This document shows, in pieces, positions 27,447 through 38,360 of a DNA stretch of 64,000 nt. Location: positions 331,820 to 395,819 of the forward strand of contig LVCE01000002.1 in NCBI GenBank assembly GCA_002095075.2, read 5' to 3'. Below the pieces are notes generated by a model. The model was not told where the DNA came from and searched no databases. It worked only from the letters and a program-made list of their open reading frames with translations. Both the position numbers and the translations under genes were made by a program. The DNA is from Francisella endosymbiont of Ornithodoros moubata. GTDB taxonomy: Bacteria; Pseudomonadota; Gammaproteobacteria; Francisellales; Francisellaceae. Position 1 is the first letter of the stretch. Every line of letters begins with the position of its first letter.

Positions 27447-29741
27447 TTATTTAGTTTCAAATGGTACAGCGTAGTCACACTCGCTATTAGGGCAAGCTTT
27501 CTGTTCACCATCTTTTTTGGTTGTTTTGTGTAACAGTATTGGTGAGTGGCATTTAGGGCACTCTTCTTTTGTTGGTGGATACCAATAAGCATTTTTACAC
27601 TTAGGGAATCCTGCACAAGCATAGAAAACTTTACCTTTACGAGACTTTTTCTCAACAATATGATTTTTATTACACTTAGGGCAAACCACACCAGTATCTT
27701 TAGATTTTTCAAGAGGTTCCATATGTTTGCACTCAGGGTAGTTTGAGCAACCAATAAACTTACCATAGCGACCTTGTTTGATATGCAAATCAGAGCTACA
27801 CTTAGGGCATTTTCTATCCTCTACAACTATAAGCTCCTCTTTCTCAACTTCTTTATTATCACTATCTACAGGGCGAGTATATTTACAAGTCGGATAGTTT
27901 GTACAGCCAATAAATTTGCCATTTTTTCCAAGCCTAAGTGATAACTTACTACCACATTCAGGACAGTCTTCATTAAGCTCTTCTTGCACAACATCTTTAC
28001 GTGATACATCTTCATAAATTTTATTAATTCTCTGAATGAAAGGGTGCCAGAAGTTATTTAGCACACTTAGATAATCATTTTTGTGATGAGCAATATCATC
28101 AAGCTCTTTTTCTAAGCCTGTAGTGTAAGAGTATTCAACGTATTTTTTGAAATATTCAGTTAGGAACTTATTTACGATACGACCTCTATCTGTAGGGATA
28201 AAACGGCGTTTTTCTACTTCAACATATTCTCTTTGTTGTAAAGTTGAGATGATTGTTGCATAGGTTGAAGGTCTACCAATACTATATTTCTCTAATGCTT
28301 TAACTAAAGATGCTTCTGTATAGCGAGGTGGTGGCTCTGTTGAGTGAGCTTTTGTAATCACATCATTTAGTGTTATTTTTTCACCTTTTCCAAATTTTGG
28401 TAGAGTTATTTCCTCATTATCATCTTTGTCATCTTCATCTTTCTCAACATTGTAGATTTTCAAAAATCCTGCATCGACAATAACTGTACCAGTAACTCTA
28501 AACTTATGTTGAGCATTTTTGGTAATTAAATCTACTAATGTACTATTTAAAGTTGCGTGCTTCATTTGGCATGCAATAGTTCGATTATAAATTAGACTGT
28601 AGAGCTTAAACTCATCAGCAGTTAAAAACTGCTTTATTGACTCTGGAGTTTTATTTGCAGCTGTGACACGGATAGCCTCATGTGCCTCTTGAGCATTATG
28701 TGATTTTTTCTCAAAAACTCGTGGTTTAGCTGGTAACATATCCTTGCCATACTTTGCTTGAATAAAGTTTCTGATATCATCAACAGCATCGTTAGAAAGG
28801 TTTGTTGAGTCTGTTCTCATGTACGAGATAAGACCAACAAATTCACCATTGCGTATATCTATACCTTCATATAACTTTTGTGCTGTAGACATTGTTCTTT
28901 TAGCAGTAAAACCAAGTTTTTTTGAAGCCTCTTGTTGTAATGTTGATGTTATAAAAGGAGGATATGGGTTTCTGCGCGTTTTTTTCTCAGTAATACCATC
29001 AACTATCAAAAAGCCATCAGCATCTTTTAAAATACAAGCTTTGGCATTATCAGCAGCTTCTGCAGTTGTAAAAGTGAATTGTTCAACTTTGTTATTGTTA
29101 AATTCAATTAGATTTGCAAATATTTGCTTTTGTTTTAAAGTATCTGCCGTTAGACTCCAATAGCCTTGTTTGACAAAGTTTTCACGCTCTATTTCACGCT
29201 CAACAATCATTCTTAGTGCTGGACTTTGTACTCTCCCTGCCGATAGACTACTTGCGATTTTACGCCATAACAATGGAGAGAGATTAAAACCAACAAGAAA
29301 ATCTAGTGCTTGACGAGCTTTTTGAGCATCAACTAAATCCATAGATAACTCTTTTGGATTTGCTATAGCATTTGTCACAGCTGATTTTGTGATTTCGTTA
29401 AACGTGACACGATAAACATTTTTGTCCTTAAGTAAGCGTGCATTTTTTAATACTTCTTGTACATGCCATGATATAGCTTCACCTTCTCTATCTGGGTCAG
29501 TAGAAAGATAAATATTTTGCGCATCTTTTACCGCCTTTTTAATTGCATCTAAATATTTTTTGCTTTTTTCACTAGTTGTGAATTTAATTTTAAAATTATC
29601 ATTTACATCGATAGAGGTATCTTTGGATGGTATTTCGCGTACATGTCCAAATGATGCTAATATTTCAAATTCATTACCAAGATATTTTTTTATAGTTTTT
29701 GTTTTGGCTGGAGACTCTACAATTACTAAATTTTTTGCCAT
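27447..29741 (-). CDS. topA: DNA topoisomerase I
   Basis: A 764-residue type IA topoisomerase that relaxes negative supercoils. The Toprim domain starts MAKNLVIVESPAKTKTIKKY with Glu of VESPAK and the DPDREGEAISWH acidic triad near residue 115. The active-site tyrosine is in GLISYMRTDST near residue 305. The C-terminus carries Cys4 zinc ribbons: CPECGSKL...CTNYPTC, CPKCSSDL...CSNYPEC, CPKCNKNH...CAGFPKC, and a last CPKCHSP...CPNSEC. The start is put at 29741, not at an upstream in-frame Met, because AAAGGT precedes it and conserved homology begins there. Convergent with dead pglA. Confidence 0.96.
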   Translation of the reverse strand: MAKNLVIVESPAKTKTIKKYLGNEFEILASFGHVREIPSKDTSIDVNDNFKIKFTTSEKSKKYLDAIKKAVKDAQNIYLSTDPDREGEAISWHVQEVLKNARLLKDKNVYRVTFNEITKSAVTNAIANPKELSMDLVDAQKARQALDFLVGFNLSPLLWRKIASSLSAGRVQSPALRMIVEREIERENFVKQGYWSLTADTLKQKQIFANLIEFNNNKVEQFTFTTAEAADNAKACILKDADGFLIVDGITEKKTRRNPYPPFITSTLQQEASKKLGFTAKRTMSTAQKLYEGIDIRNGEFVGLISYMRTDSTNLSNDAVDDIRNFIQAKYGKDMLPAKPRVFEKKSHNAQEAHEAIRVTAANKTPESIKQFLTADEFKLYSLIYNRTIACQMKHATLNSTLVDLITKNAQHKFRVTGTVIVDAGFLKIYNVEKDEDDKDDNEEITLPKFGKGEKITLNDVITKAHSTEPPPRYTEASLVKALEKYSIGRPSTYATIISTLQQREYVEVEKRRFIPTDRGRIVNKFLTEYFKKYVEYSYTTGLEKELDDIAHHKNDYLSVLNNFWHPFIQRINKIYEDVSRKDVVQEELNEDCPECGSKLSLRLGKNGKFIGCTNYPTCKYTRPVDSDNKEVEKEELIVVEDRKCPKCSSDLHIKQGRYGKFIGCSNYPECKHMEPLEKSKDTGVVCPKCNKNHIVEKKSRKGKVFYACAGFPKCKNAYWYPPTKEECPKCHSPILLHKTTKKDGEQKACPNSECDYAVPFETK

Positions 29742-29940
29742 TTTAAACCTTTGAGATAATTTTTTTATAAAAAGAGTATTTGTGTTAATACTCAACAGTG
29801 AATTAATAAAATATAAGAAAACAACCAGCTTATCAATAGTTAATGTACAAAAGTTGGTTTTATAGCAGACAAATATAGACTATAATTTGCTAAGTATTTT
29901 ATATAATAAAATAATTTGTATATTTTAAGGTATCTAAAAA

Positions 29941-30582
29941 ATGAAGCAAAAAAATGCAAAAGTAGTTTCTTTGCTACAGCAAAAGGGTGGCTCAGGAAAA
30001 ACTACAACAGCAATTAATATCGCCTGTGGTTTAAAAGAACTTGGCTATAAAGTTGCCGTAATTGATATGGATAAGGATAAGCCTGATGCTTACATGTGGC
30101 TGGCTAAAAATAATCAACCAAGTAATTTTGTCTATAGTCTTGATGAGAAAAATGTGCGAGAAAAAGTTATTGAGTTTAAGCAAGGCTTAGATTTTATTGT
30201 AATTGATACACCACCTAATTTCCAAACTGCCGCATTAAAATCAGCATTATTATCTGATCTGGTAGTTATACCATGTTCACCTAGCGGTATGGACTTATCA
30301 GGTCTTATAGAGGCAAAAGACTTGGCTCTAATTGCTGAAAAACCTTATAAATTCTTTGCTAACAGAGTATAAATCCAATCAAATATGGCAAAAAGCTTAT
30401 TGGAGTTTTTTGAACGAGATGGTAATTTCTTTGAGGCTTATGTTTCTCAAAGTATTAAGTTTATTGAAGCTGAAGCTGAAGGTGTTTATGTCGGTGACTA
30501 TGCTAAGCAGAGCAAAGTTCATATACAGATTAAAAAACTTGCAAGAGAAATAGTTGAGTTCTTTGGAGAGGATAATGGCTAA
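29941..30582 (+). pseudogene. parA: ParA-type partition ATPase interrupted by one stop codon
   Basis: The frame encodes a 213-residue ParA if a single TAA at 30370-30372 (codon 144) is read through. The N-terminal part has the deviant Walker A motif KGGSGKTT at 15-22, IDMDKDKPDA at 40-49, and VIDTPPN near 85. After the stop the same frame resumes at once with SNMAKSLLEFFERDGNFFEA and ends at 30582, overlapping the parB start. The stop is probably a one-base change from AAA or a similar codon. The protein would drive segregation of a ParB-bound locus. A truncated product of 143 residues lacks the C-terminal helices and is unlikely to work. Confidence 0.85.
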
Positions 30583-31330
30583 AAAAGTTTCTTTAATGAA
30601 CCGTAAAATTAATCAAAAGATTCATGATACTATCTCTCAAGAGAAAAAAGATATCCTCAGAGTAATGCAGTTACAAGACTTAAATGAGCAGGCAAGTAAG
30701 GTTGGTCAGCTTTTTGAGTTACCTTTGACTATCGTAAAACCAGATGCTAACCAACCACGCAAAACATTCAAAAATATTGATTCTCTAGCAGGTAGTATCA
30801 AAGAAAATGGTGTAATTCAGCCAATCATCGTTACAGCGAAAAAAGCTGACGGGATTCATTATATAATAGTTGGTGAACGAAGATATTTGGCAGCTAAGCA
30901 AGCTGGTTTGACAATGATACCATGCATAGTTAGACAAGAAGAGTCTGATGCAAATATTGTGCTGTTACAGCTTTTAGAAAATGATCAAAGAGAAAATGTT
31001 TCCCCATTTGAAGAGGCTGATGCTTTAAGAGATTTGATAGAGAATAAAAATGTCAAAAAATCTGATATAGCTAAGGTGTTAGGTAGAGATAACAGCTGGA
31101 TATCTATGCGCCTAAAGATAGCTGAAGCTGATGAGAATATTCGTGAGCTGTCAAATAGAGGTATTATTCAAGATGTTAGAACTTTGTATGAGCTTAAGAA
31201 GTTTGCTGAAGAGATACCACAGGGGGCCCAAGAGTTTGTCAAAAAAGCTCTAGAGAATAAGATATCAGGTTCATATCGTAGTGCAATTACTCGTTATAGA
31301 GATAATTGGAAGCGCAAAGCTGAAATTTAG
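30575..31330 (+). CDS. parB: ParB/RepB/Spo0J family partition protein, C-terminus probably shortened
   Basis: A 251-residue ParB. The ParB/Srx nuclease-like domain contains NQPRKTFKNIDSLAGSIKEN, GVIQPIIV, VGERRYLAAKQAG (the GERRxRA box) and LLQLLENDQRENVSPFEEA; a helix-turn-helix follows near residues 155-185 (KSDIAKVLGRDNSWISMRLK). The ATG overlaps the parA end and has GGAGAGG before it. The stop at 31328 is suspicious: adding one base near 31324 would continue into NLDSTKIDVITIKDITKDGN and then LLKIKGSRCGTK up to a TAA near 31479, resembling a C-terminal dimerisation domain and bringing the protein to about 300 residues. Confidence 0.85.
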   Translation: MAKKVSLMNRKINQKIHDTISQEKKDILRVMQLQDLNEQASKVGQLFELPLTIVKPDANQPRKTFKNIDSLAGSIKENGVIQPIIVTAKKADGIHYIIVGERRYLAAKQAGLTMIPCIVRQEESDANIVLLQLLENDQRENVSPFEEADALRDLIENKNVKKSDIAKVLGRDNSWISMRLKIAEADENIRELSNRGIIQDVRTLYELKKFAEEIPQGAQEFVKKALENKISGSYRSAITRYRDNWKRKAEI

Positions 31331-31502
31331 ATAGTACAAAAATCGATGTCATAACTATTAAAGATATCACTAAAGATGGTAATCTTTTAAAAATAAAAGG
31401 TTCACGTTGCGGAACGAAAAGTTATACATATACTTTTGAAATAACACCAGAGTTCAAAAAATACTGTTTGATACATTAATAAATTAATAATAAAAAAATC
31501 AT

Positions 31503-32200
31503 ATGAAAATAGCAATTTTACAAACAGACCATATCCTAAAACATCGTCGTGGAATTGCCGGTGGTAATTATCTAGAAATGTTTACCAATCTTTTTTTAAG
31601 TTGTCTGTAGTGGTTGATTTTGATATTTTTGATGTAACTATACATAGGAGTATCCACAAGACTATAATATAATATGGTGGTTTTATAATAACTGAAAGTA
31701 AATCTATAGCTTTTGATAATCTTGCTTGGATTGTCAAGTTAAAAAGCAGAAATAGTTAAACTTCATGATAGTTACAAGAAGATTATAGGTATTTGTTTTG
31801 GACATCAAATTAGCTCAAGCCCTAGGTGGTAGAGTTGAACGAGGATCTAAGGGATTTGCAGTTGGTGTGCGTAATTGAGATTTTGACTAGAAAGTCATGG
31901 ATGGAGCCCTTTCATAGTTATTTAAGTTTGTTGTTTTACCATCAAAATATGGTTGTTGAATTACCGCAGGGAGCTGAACTTATAAGTACGAGCTATTACT
32001 GTAAAGTTCAAATGTTTTATATAAATAATCATATTCTAGGCATACAGGCTCATACAGAAATGCTTAAGGTTCAAAACCGTGCCCTTATCAAAGAATATCA
32101 AAATGATATAAAAAATGAGTTTCATCATGCTTTAGAAAGCTTAAGGATTAGAGATAATAGTTTAATAATATCCAATTGGATGGTTAATTTTTTCGAGTAA
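31503..32200 (+). pseudogene. Class I glutamine amidotransferase (GMP synthase-like), decayed
   Basis: From ATG 31503 the sequence reads MKIAILQTDHILKHRRGIAG, then after shifts FDNLAWIVKLKAEIVKLHDS, KIIGICFGHQI (nucleophile Cys elbow) near 31790, and ALGGRVERGSKGFAVGV. The open tail 31826-32200 holds LLFYHQNMVVELPQGAELI, GIQAHTEM (the catalytic His region, with HxE partly changed) and a long helical end. At least five frameshifts or stops lie between 31600 and 31900. Stand-alone members of this family hydrolyse glutamine or related amides. Clearly non-functional. Confidence 0.85.
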
Positions 32201-32210
32201 GGATTGAAAT

Positions 32211-33092
32211 ATGCGACAAATAAATAGGCTAGTAGTTTTTGGAGATAGTCTTTTAGATAATGGTAATATCATGAAAACACTAGATATACCAGTTAAGCCA
32301 TACTATGATGGCAGATTTTCAAATGGGCTAGTCTCAACAGAGATTTTAGCTCAAATGCTTGCCAAAGATCAGAAGCTATCAGAGATAAAACATAAAAATT
32401 ATGCGATAGGAGGTGCTTTGACACATGGTACGAATCCATCATCATTACTAAGATATCATTCTTTTGCTGTATCTGAGCAAATTGTCAGGTTTGAAAATGA
32501 AGAAGGGAGGTTTGCTGATGATGATCTTGTCGTTATAAACGGTGGGGCGAATAACTTTATGTTTATGCTTTACAATGAAATCCCGTATATAAACCTAGTA
32601 CCAAAATTTAGAGTAGCTCGAGATCTTAGTAAGATTGTCAGAAAAGCTATAAAAATGGGAGCTAAGAATATAATATTGTGGAATATCCCAGATGTTACTA
32701 AGGCACCAGCATATAAAGACTATCTATCTAACTGGGTGGGTAAATTTTTTAGATCATACATGCAAATAAATGTTAATCTACAGAATGGTTTATTAAGGAA
32801 TCGTGTTGCAGAATTACAAGCAATTTTTCCAAATATAAATCTTAAGCTTTTTGATTTTTATAGCTTATTAAATGATTGTGTTGAGAACCCAGCTAAATAT
32901 GGATTTGAAAATGTTACTGGTGCCTGTGTCGATAGCTATGGTGGTGCGGATTCATTAGGTAATATTCAATATGATATAGAGATAATGGGTGATCCAGAGA
33001 GGTATTTATGTTGGGACTATTGCCATCCAACAGCAAAAGCCAATAGGTTGGTTGCAAGTAAAATGTTTGATTTATGGAAACATGATATATGA
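32211..33092 (+). CDS. GDSL family esterase/acyltransferase
   Basis: A 293-residue SGNH/GDSL hydrolase. Block I is VVFGDSLLDNGN with the nucleophile Ser13. KPYYDGRFSNGLVSTEILA and KNYAIGGALTHG follow (block II Gly), then VVINGGANNFMFML with the Asn of block III, and DYCHPTAKANRLVA near the C-terminus with the catalytic Asp and His. No signal peptide is visible, so it is probably cytoplasmic or exported by another route. The arrangement resembles bacterial lipase/acyltransferases such as phosphatidylcholine-sterol acyltransferase relatives. Substrate unknown. Its stop overlaps the ATG of the following dead HD gene (ATGA). Confidence 0.88.
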   Translation: MRQINRLVVFGDSLLDNGNIMKTLDIPVKPYYDGRFSNGLVSTEILAQMLAKDQKLSEIKHKNYAIGGALTHGTNPSSLLRYHSFAVSEQIVRFENEEGRFADDDLVVINGGANNFMFMLYNEIPYINLVPKFRVARDLSKIVRKAIKMGAKNIILWNIPDVTKAPAYKDYLSNWVGKFFRSYMQINVNLQNGLLRNRVAELQAIFPNINLKLFDFYSLLNDCVENPAKYGFENVTGACVDSYGGADSLGNIQYDIEIMGDPERYLCWDYCHPTAKANRLVASKMFDLWKHDI

Positions 33093-33689
33093 GTCAAGAT
33101 TTAATAGCTCAGCTTGAGTTTATTAGTGAACTTGAAAAATTAAAAAAAGTTTATCACCAAACTTGGTTGCCATGTGATAGTAATCGTCATGAAAATAGTG
33201 TTGAACATAGTTGGTAAGTTGCCCTGTCTGCTAAGATTTTGATGTAGTATGCTAATGTCAGCTTAGGTATTGCTAAAGTTACCAAGATGCTTTTGATTCT
33301 GATATAGTTGAGATGTTATAGTGGTGATACTTTTGCGTTTGCTGATAGTCAAACTCTACACTCACAGAGACAAAATGAACTTGCTGCAATTAAAAATAGC
33401 TAAAATTTTACCTAAATCTCAAGGACAACAGCTAGAGCAGCTATGGCTGGAGTTTGATAGCGTGCAGACAAATGAAGCAAAATTTATAATGCTATAGATA
33501 GGTTAGTACCAGCAATACAAAACTTTAATAATAATAATGGAGGTACATGGAAAAAAGTATAGTATTTTTAAGGATAAAATCTTAGAAAGAAGTAAACACT
33601 TAAATGAAATAGCACTAAAATCATATGATTATCTACTTGACAAGTTTGAAGAAAACTTTGTAGGCGATTTTTTTAAAATAAGCTATTAA
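33089..33689 (+). pseudogene. HD-domain hydrolase (YfbR-like), decayed
   Basis: The ATG overlaps the GDSL gene stop. The start reads MSQDLIAQLEFISELEKLKK, then VYHQTWLPCDSNRHENSVEH and SW before a TAA where the family has the metal-binding HSWHLALMA. Further fragments in shifted frames (LGIAKVTKMLLI, VEML, then FNNNNGGTWKK and KDKILERSKHLNEIALKSYD) continue to FFKISY and TAA at 33687-33689. The NRHENSVEHSW motif is diagnostic of the HD phosphohydrolases that act on nucleotides. Many breaks make it dead. Confidence 0.8.
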
Positions 33690-33739
33690 AATAAACCAAT
33701 CTTAAAACTCTATCTTAAATCATATGTTTTAAAGATAAA

Positions 33740-34360
33740 TTAATCCTTAAATTCAGTTGCAACTATATAGAACTCTCGTGATTTTGCTCTTGAAGATTTT
33801 GGTTTAAACTGAATAACTTTATTGAAAGACTCTCTTACTAGCTTGAGATACTCATCACTACCTTGACCTTGAAAAACTTTTGCAACGAAACAGCCATTTT
33901 TATTAAGGCTCATATTGGCAAAATCCAGAGCTAACTCAAGCAGATATATCGATTTTGCTTGATCTGAAGTTTTATTACCACTTAGATTTGGTGCCATATC
34001 AGAGATAACACAATCAATTTTTTGATTATTGACAAGAATATTGAGTTTTTGATAAGTTTCATAACTAGAAAAGTCGCCTTGAATAAATTCTACTCCAGCT
34101 ATTGGAGCCATCTCTAATAGATCTAGAGCAATAAGCTTACCATTTTTACCTATGTATTTTATAACTTGCTCAGACCAGCCACCTGGAGCTGTACCAAGAT
34201 CGACGACAAACATGTTTGGTTTAAATAATTGATACTTATTTTGTATTTCAATGATTTTGAAACTTGCTCTACTACGGTAACCAAGCTTATTTGCTTGGAT
34301 GACATAGTAGTCTGAAGTATGCTCATGTAACCATCTTTTAGTACTAGAACCTTTTGACAT
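33740..34360 (-). CDS. rlmE: 23S rRNA 2'-O-ribose methyltransferase RlmE (FtsJ/RrmJ)
   Basis: A 206-residue SAM-dependent methyltransferase that modifies U2552 of 23S rRNA in the 50S subunit. The N-terminus has [20 protein letters not shown] and [12 protein letters not shown] with the first catalytic Lys. The SAM loop is [15 protein letters not shown] at about 53-67. DMAPNLSG carries the catalytic Asp, [13 protein letters not shown] the second Lys, and [12 protein letters not shown] the Glu, so the K-D-K-E tetrad is complete. Length is normal. It is not next to ftsH in this window. Divergent from the lipoprotein at 34518. Confidence 0.96.
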   Translation of the reverse strand: MSKGSSTKRWLHEHTSDYYVIQANKLGYRSRASFKIIEIQNKYQLFKPNMFVVDLGTAPGGWSEQVIKYIGKNGKLIALDLLEMAPIAGVEFIQGDFSSYETYQKLNILVNNQKIDCVISDMAPNLSGNKTSDQAKSIYLLELALDFANMSLNKNGCFVAKVFQGQGSDEYLKLVRESFNKVIQFKPKSSRAKSREFYIVATEFKD

Positions 34361-34517
34361 TTATTTAGCTAATTATTTTTTTGTATATTGTATGAATATT
34401 TTTATAATAAATAAAGATTTGTAGTGTTGTTAAATTTGTATATTTGAAAAGCTTATAAAATAGCTACTTTGTAGTTATACTTACAGTATTGAATATTTTA
34501 GGTTATTAGGTCTAAAT

Positions 34518-34985
34518 ATGCCCAAGAAAATTTTACCCCTTTGTTTGGTGAGTTTGGTAATGGCTTCATGTACTATAAAAAGTGATTTAGAGGATAATAT
34601 TACCCATTATGAGAAACTAACAAGATATAGTATGGTTAAACAAGTTGATTTTAGTAAGCATACAAATGATATTGATGGAGCAAGATTCTTAGTAGCAAAT
34701 TATCCAGATCAAATTATTCGTCTTGATGGTGTTGATTTTGATAATAGATATAATAAGTTAGTAAGCTATTTAAAAACTAATGGCTATACAATTATGGTAA
34801 ATGAAAAATTACCTTTGACAGCTACAATTATTACTGAGGTTAATAAGCCTCTTCCTAATGTAAAATATATTGGTATTATTATGGAACAGGATTCAAAAAT
34901 TGGTCAAACAATCTACAATATATCTTATGGCGGCAATGAATTCAAAGCGCGCCAATTATATACTGACTATAAAAAGTCATTATGA
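34518..34985 (+). CDS. Hypothetical lipoprotein
   Basis: A 155-residue protein with signal MPKKILPLCLVSLVMASC (lipobox Cys18). The mature part is mixed alpha/beta without a family that I recognise; GARFLVANYPDQIIRLDGVD and QTIYNISYGGNEFKARQLYT near the end look like globular core. It lies between rlmE (divergent) and lspA (convergent, 4 bases apart), so it has its own promoter. A conserved Francisella envelope lipoprotein is the best description. Intact. Confidence 0.7.
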   Translation: MPKKILPLCLVSLVMASCTIKSDLEDNITHYEKLTRYSMVKQVDFSKHTNDIDGARFLVANYPDQIIRLDGVDFDNRYNKLVSYLKTNGYTIMVNEKLPLTATIITEVNKPLPNVKYIGIIMEQDSKIGQTIYNISYGGNEFKARQLYTDYKKSL

Positions 34986-34989
34986 TTTC

Positions 34990-35466
34990 TTATTTAGTAA
35001 ACAAAGATACCATTATCAAGAGTATAACTCCACATGTAATAGCTGAGTCAGCTATATTAAAAGATGGCCAGTGATAGTTGTTGATATGAAAATCTAAGAA
35101 ATCAATTACATAGCCTTGAAAAGCACGATTGTAAAAGTTGCCTAGGGCACCACCTAGAATAAGTGTAAAAGAAAATAGATTAAGTTTCTCAGTAGCTGGT
35201 TGCTTGACAATTAGGTAAATAAGAACAATTGCTGCAAACAGTGAAATGATTGAAAACATTATCATCTGCCATGATGTTTGATCATTACTTAGAAGACTAA
35301 ACACTGCACCATGATTGTATAACAACGTAAGATTAAAAAAACTAGTTATTTTTACAGATTTAGCAAACTCTAGATATGTATTTGCTAAATACTTAGTATA
35401 TAAGTCAGATAAAATAATCAAAATTGCTAAGATAAAATATTTCAATTTTGGTTTAAGCAAATTCAC
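34990..35466 (-). CDS. lspA: Lipoprotein signal peptidase (signal peptidase II) LspA
   Basis: A 158-residue inner-membrane aspartyl protease that cuts the signal peptide of lipid-modified prolipoproteins. Four hydrophobic helices are visible. The catalytic blocks are [11 protein letters not shown] (Asp122/Asp125) and [12 protein letters not shown] with Asp140, and [12 protein letters not shown] is the conserved N/GAAFS loop. The usual GNLIDR reads GNFYNR here, so the non-catalytic Asp is Asn113. It overlaps the end of ileS by 14 bases and is translated with it; the ribF-ileS-lspA arrangement is common in proteobacteria. The many lipoproteins of this window depend on it. Confidence 0.93.
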   Translation of the reverse strand: MNLLKPKLKYFILAILIILSDLYTKYLANTYLEFAKSVKITSFFNLTLLYNHGAVFSLLSNDQTSWQMIMFSIISLFAAIVLIYLIVKQPATEKLNLFSFTLILGGALGNFYNRAFQGYVIDFLDFHINNYHWPSFNIADSAITCGVILLIMVSLFTK

Positions 35467-38260
35467 GTGACTCTCCAGTTGCTGTAGTTATATTTTCGAC
35501 ACAACGAATACAGATATCTTTGTACTGTTGATTCCCTCCAACTGTTGAGCTGCGATGCCAGCATCTTTCACACTTAGGTTCTTTAATTTTAGTTATTTCA
35601 ATAAATAAGCCAGGAATATTAGCAGCAATTGACTTACATGACTTTTCTTCAATTACTTTTAGGTTTGCTTTTGAAGATATTAGTAAGAATCTAAGTTCAT
35701 TACCAAGTTTTTCTAGTAGCTTATAATTATCCTTATCAGCATAAATTGTAATTTCAGCTTCTAGAGAGGCTTTGACAACATCTTCATTTCTTTTAATCTC
35801 AAGTACTCTATTTACTTCAGAGCGTATTTCTTGGATTTTTGCCCAGTATTCTAGATCTAGTTCAGCATCTGTGTCAAAAGATTTAAGTTCTGTATACCAC
35901 TCACAAAGCTGGATTGGCAGGTCAGTAGTCTTTGGTGCAGCTTCCCAGATTTCATCAGCAGTGAATGAAAGTATAGGTGCCATCCATCTTACAAGAGCAT
36001 GGACAATATGATAAATAGCTGTTTGGGCAGACTTGCGTGGATGTCCATCAGTTTTTGCAGTATACTGTCTATCTTTGATGATATCTAGGTAAAAACTTCC
36101 CATTTCAATAGAGCAGAAATGATGTATTAGCTGCGCGACTGTATGAATTTGATATTTATCATAAGCATCAATGATTTTATCCTGAAACTCTTTGGTTTTA
36201 GCTATTGCCCATTGATCTAGCTTAACTAATTTATCAAATTCAATAATATCAGTAGCTGGGTTAAACCCATCTAAGTTTGAAAGTAAGAATCTAGCAGTAT
36301 TACGCAATCTACGATAAGTATCTGCAGTTCTTTTTAAGATTTGATCAGATACTGCCATTTCACTTTTATAGTCAGTTGAAGCTGTCCAGAGACGTAAGAT
36401 ATCAGCACCAAGAGTGTTATAGATATCTTGAGGAGATGTTACATTCCCAAGAGATTTAGACATCTTGCGACCATGCTCATCTACTACAAAGCCATGAGTG
36501 AAAACTTCTTTATATGGTTGGCTACCTTTAGCAGACATTGCTACTAAAAGCGATGTTTGAAACCAGCCACGATGTTGGTCAGATCCTTCTAAATATAAAT
36601 CAGCTGGATAGTTTAGGCGTTTGTCTATGTCTAGTATACACATACTAGATGAGCCAGAATCAAACCAAACATCTAAGATATCTTTGACAGGCTTATACTG
36701 ATCAGTTTCTACGATGAATTCACTGTCATCAGCATTAAACCATACTTCGATATCCCCTTTTTCAATTTTCTCAGCGACTTTGTTTAGTATTTCAATAGTG
36801 TTTGGATGTAGTTCTTCAGTTTCCTTATGGATAAATAAAGGTAATGGGACTCCCCAAGTTCTTTGGCGTGATATACACCAGTCAGGTCTATCTTTAACCA
36901 TGCCCTCTATACGTGTTTGCCCCCAGCTAGGCGTCCAGCTAGTTTCTTTGATAGCTTGTAGTGCTTTATCACGCAATCCTTGTTTTTCCATGCTTATGAA
37001 CCATTGTGGTGTTGCTCTAAATATAAGAGGAGTTTTGTGCCGCCAGCAGTGAGGATAGCTATGCTTGATCTTATCAGAATTCATTAGGCGTTTTTTCTCA
37101 CCAAGAAGTTCGATAATTCTATTATTAGCTTTAAATATAAATTCTCCAGCAAATAGTTTGGTATTTTCGCTATAGCAACCATTACCTTTGACAAAAATTT
37201 CCATAGATAAGTTATGCTCTTTTCCTAGGTTGAAATCCTCAACACCATGAGTAGGAGCTGTATGTACCATACCTGTACCAGAACCATCAGTGACATGATC
37301 ACCATGTAAAATTGGTACATGACGACTGTAGAAAGGGTGCTCAGCTATAATTCCAGTTAGTTTATCACCAGTTGTTGTAGCAATTATTTGAGCATTTTCT
37401 ATGGCATATCTTTTAAATGTTTGCTCAACTAGATTTTTAGCCAAGATAATATAAAAATCTCCAATTTTAATTAAGCTGTAGTTTAGTTGGTTGTTTACTG
37501 CAATTGCTTGGTTAGCAGGAAGTGTCCAAGGAGTAGTTGTCCAAATAATTGCAAAAGCATCATGATTTAGCGAATCTAAACCAAAAGCTTGTGCAAGTTT
37601 GTTTTTATCTTTGATTTTAAATTTGACATCGATAACAGGAGAAATCTTATCGGCATATTCAACCTCAGCCTCAGCAAGTGCTGAACTACAGTCAGTGCAC
37701 CAATGCACAGGTTTAAATCCTTTGCTTAGATGACCATTATCAATAATCTTAGCTAATGTTCTAATCATATTAGCTTCATAATCAAAATTCATAGTTAGAT
37801 ATGGCTGTTCCCAGTCACCTAGAACACCAAGTCTCTTGAAATCTTTTTTTTGGATTTCTACTTGTTTTTTAGCATATTTGCGACATTTTTTTCTAAAAGC
37901 GTCCTCAGATATACCTTGACCAGCTTTTCCATGTTTTTTCTCAACTTGTAACTCAATTGGTAAGCCATGACAATCCCAAGTAGGAATATAAGGAGCATCA
38001 TAACCACTTAGGGTCTTTGACTTGATAATTATATCTTTAAGGATTTTATTTACTGCATGGCCAACATGAATATTACCATTAGCATATGGGGGACCATCAT
38101 GAAGAACAAATTTCTCACGTCCAGCAAAATGTTCTCTAATTTTTTTATAAATACCTTGCTTTTCCCATTTGTTAAAAATGATTGGTTCTTTATTAGCTAG
38201 GTTACCTTTCATCGAAAAAGATGTTTTTGGTAGATTTAAGGTGTCTTTATAGTCACTCAT
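35453..38260 (-). CDS. ileS: Isoleucyl-tRNA synthetase
   Basis: A 935-residue class I synthetase charging tRNA-Ile. The HIGH motif is in [20 protein letters not shown] (HVGH near residue 65), the editing domain has [16 protein letters not shown] near 240, and the second catalytic motif is [10 protein letters not shown] near 600. The C-terminus holds the zinc knuckle CERCWH...ICIRC near 900. Length and domain order are those of the bacterial ileS1 type. The start [20 protein letters not shown] matches the usual N-terminus. lspA overlaps its 3' end; ribF lies 100 bases upstream in the same direction. Intact. Confidence 0.97.
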   Translation of the reverse strand: MSDYKDTLNLPKTSFSMKGNLANKEPIIFNKWEKQGIYKKIREHFAGREKFVLHDGPPYANGNIHVGHAVNKILKDIIIKSKTLSGYDAPYIPTWDCHGLPIELQVEKKHGKAGQGISEDAFRKKCRKYAKKQVEIQKKDFKRLGVLGDWEQPYLTMNFDYEANMIRTLAKIIDNGHLSKGFKPVHWCTDCSSALAEAEVEYADKISPVIDVKFKIKDKNKLAQAFGLDSLNHDAFAIIWTTTPWTLPANQAIAVNNQLNYSLIKIGDFYIILAKNLVEQTFKRYAIENAQIIATTTGDKLTGIIAEHPFYSRHVPILHGDHVTDGSGTGMVHTAPTHGVEDFNLGKEHNLSMEIFVKGNGCYSENTKLFAGEFIFKANNRIIELLGEKKRLMNSDKIKHSYPHCWRHKTPLIFRATPQWFISMEKQGLRDKALQAIKETSWTPSWGQTRIEGMVKDRPDWCISRQRTWGVPLPLFIHKETEELHPNTIEILNKVAEKIEKGDIEVWFNADDSEFIVETDQYKPVKDILDVWFDSGSSSMCILDIDKRLNYPADLYLEGSDQHRGWFQTSLLVAMSAKGSQPYKEVFTHGFVVDEHGRKMSKSLGNVTSPQDIYNTLGADILRLWTASTDYKSEMAVSDQILKRTADTYRRLRNTARFLLSNLDGFNPATDIIEFDKLVKLDQWAIAKTKEFQDKIIDAYDKYQIHTVAQLIHHFCSIEMGSFYLDIIKDRQYTAKTDGHPRKSAQTAIYHIVHALVRWMAPILSFTADEIWEAAPKTTDLPIQLCEWYTELKSFDTDAELDLEYWAKIQEIRSEVNRVLEIKRNEDVVKASLEAEITIYADKDNYKLLEKLGNELRFLLISSKANLKVIEEKSCKSIAANIPGLFIEITKIKEPKCERCWHRSSTVGGNQQYKDICIRCVENITTATGESREFA

Positions 38261-38360
38261 ATGGGTTTATTCCTTAGATATTAAATAATAAGTTTATATT
38301 GAGAAATTTAAAATTACTTAAGGTCAAATTATAAAGTACAAAGTTGATTATGTTAATAGC

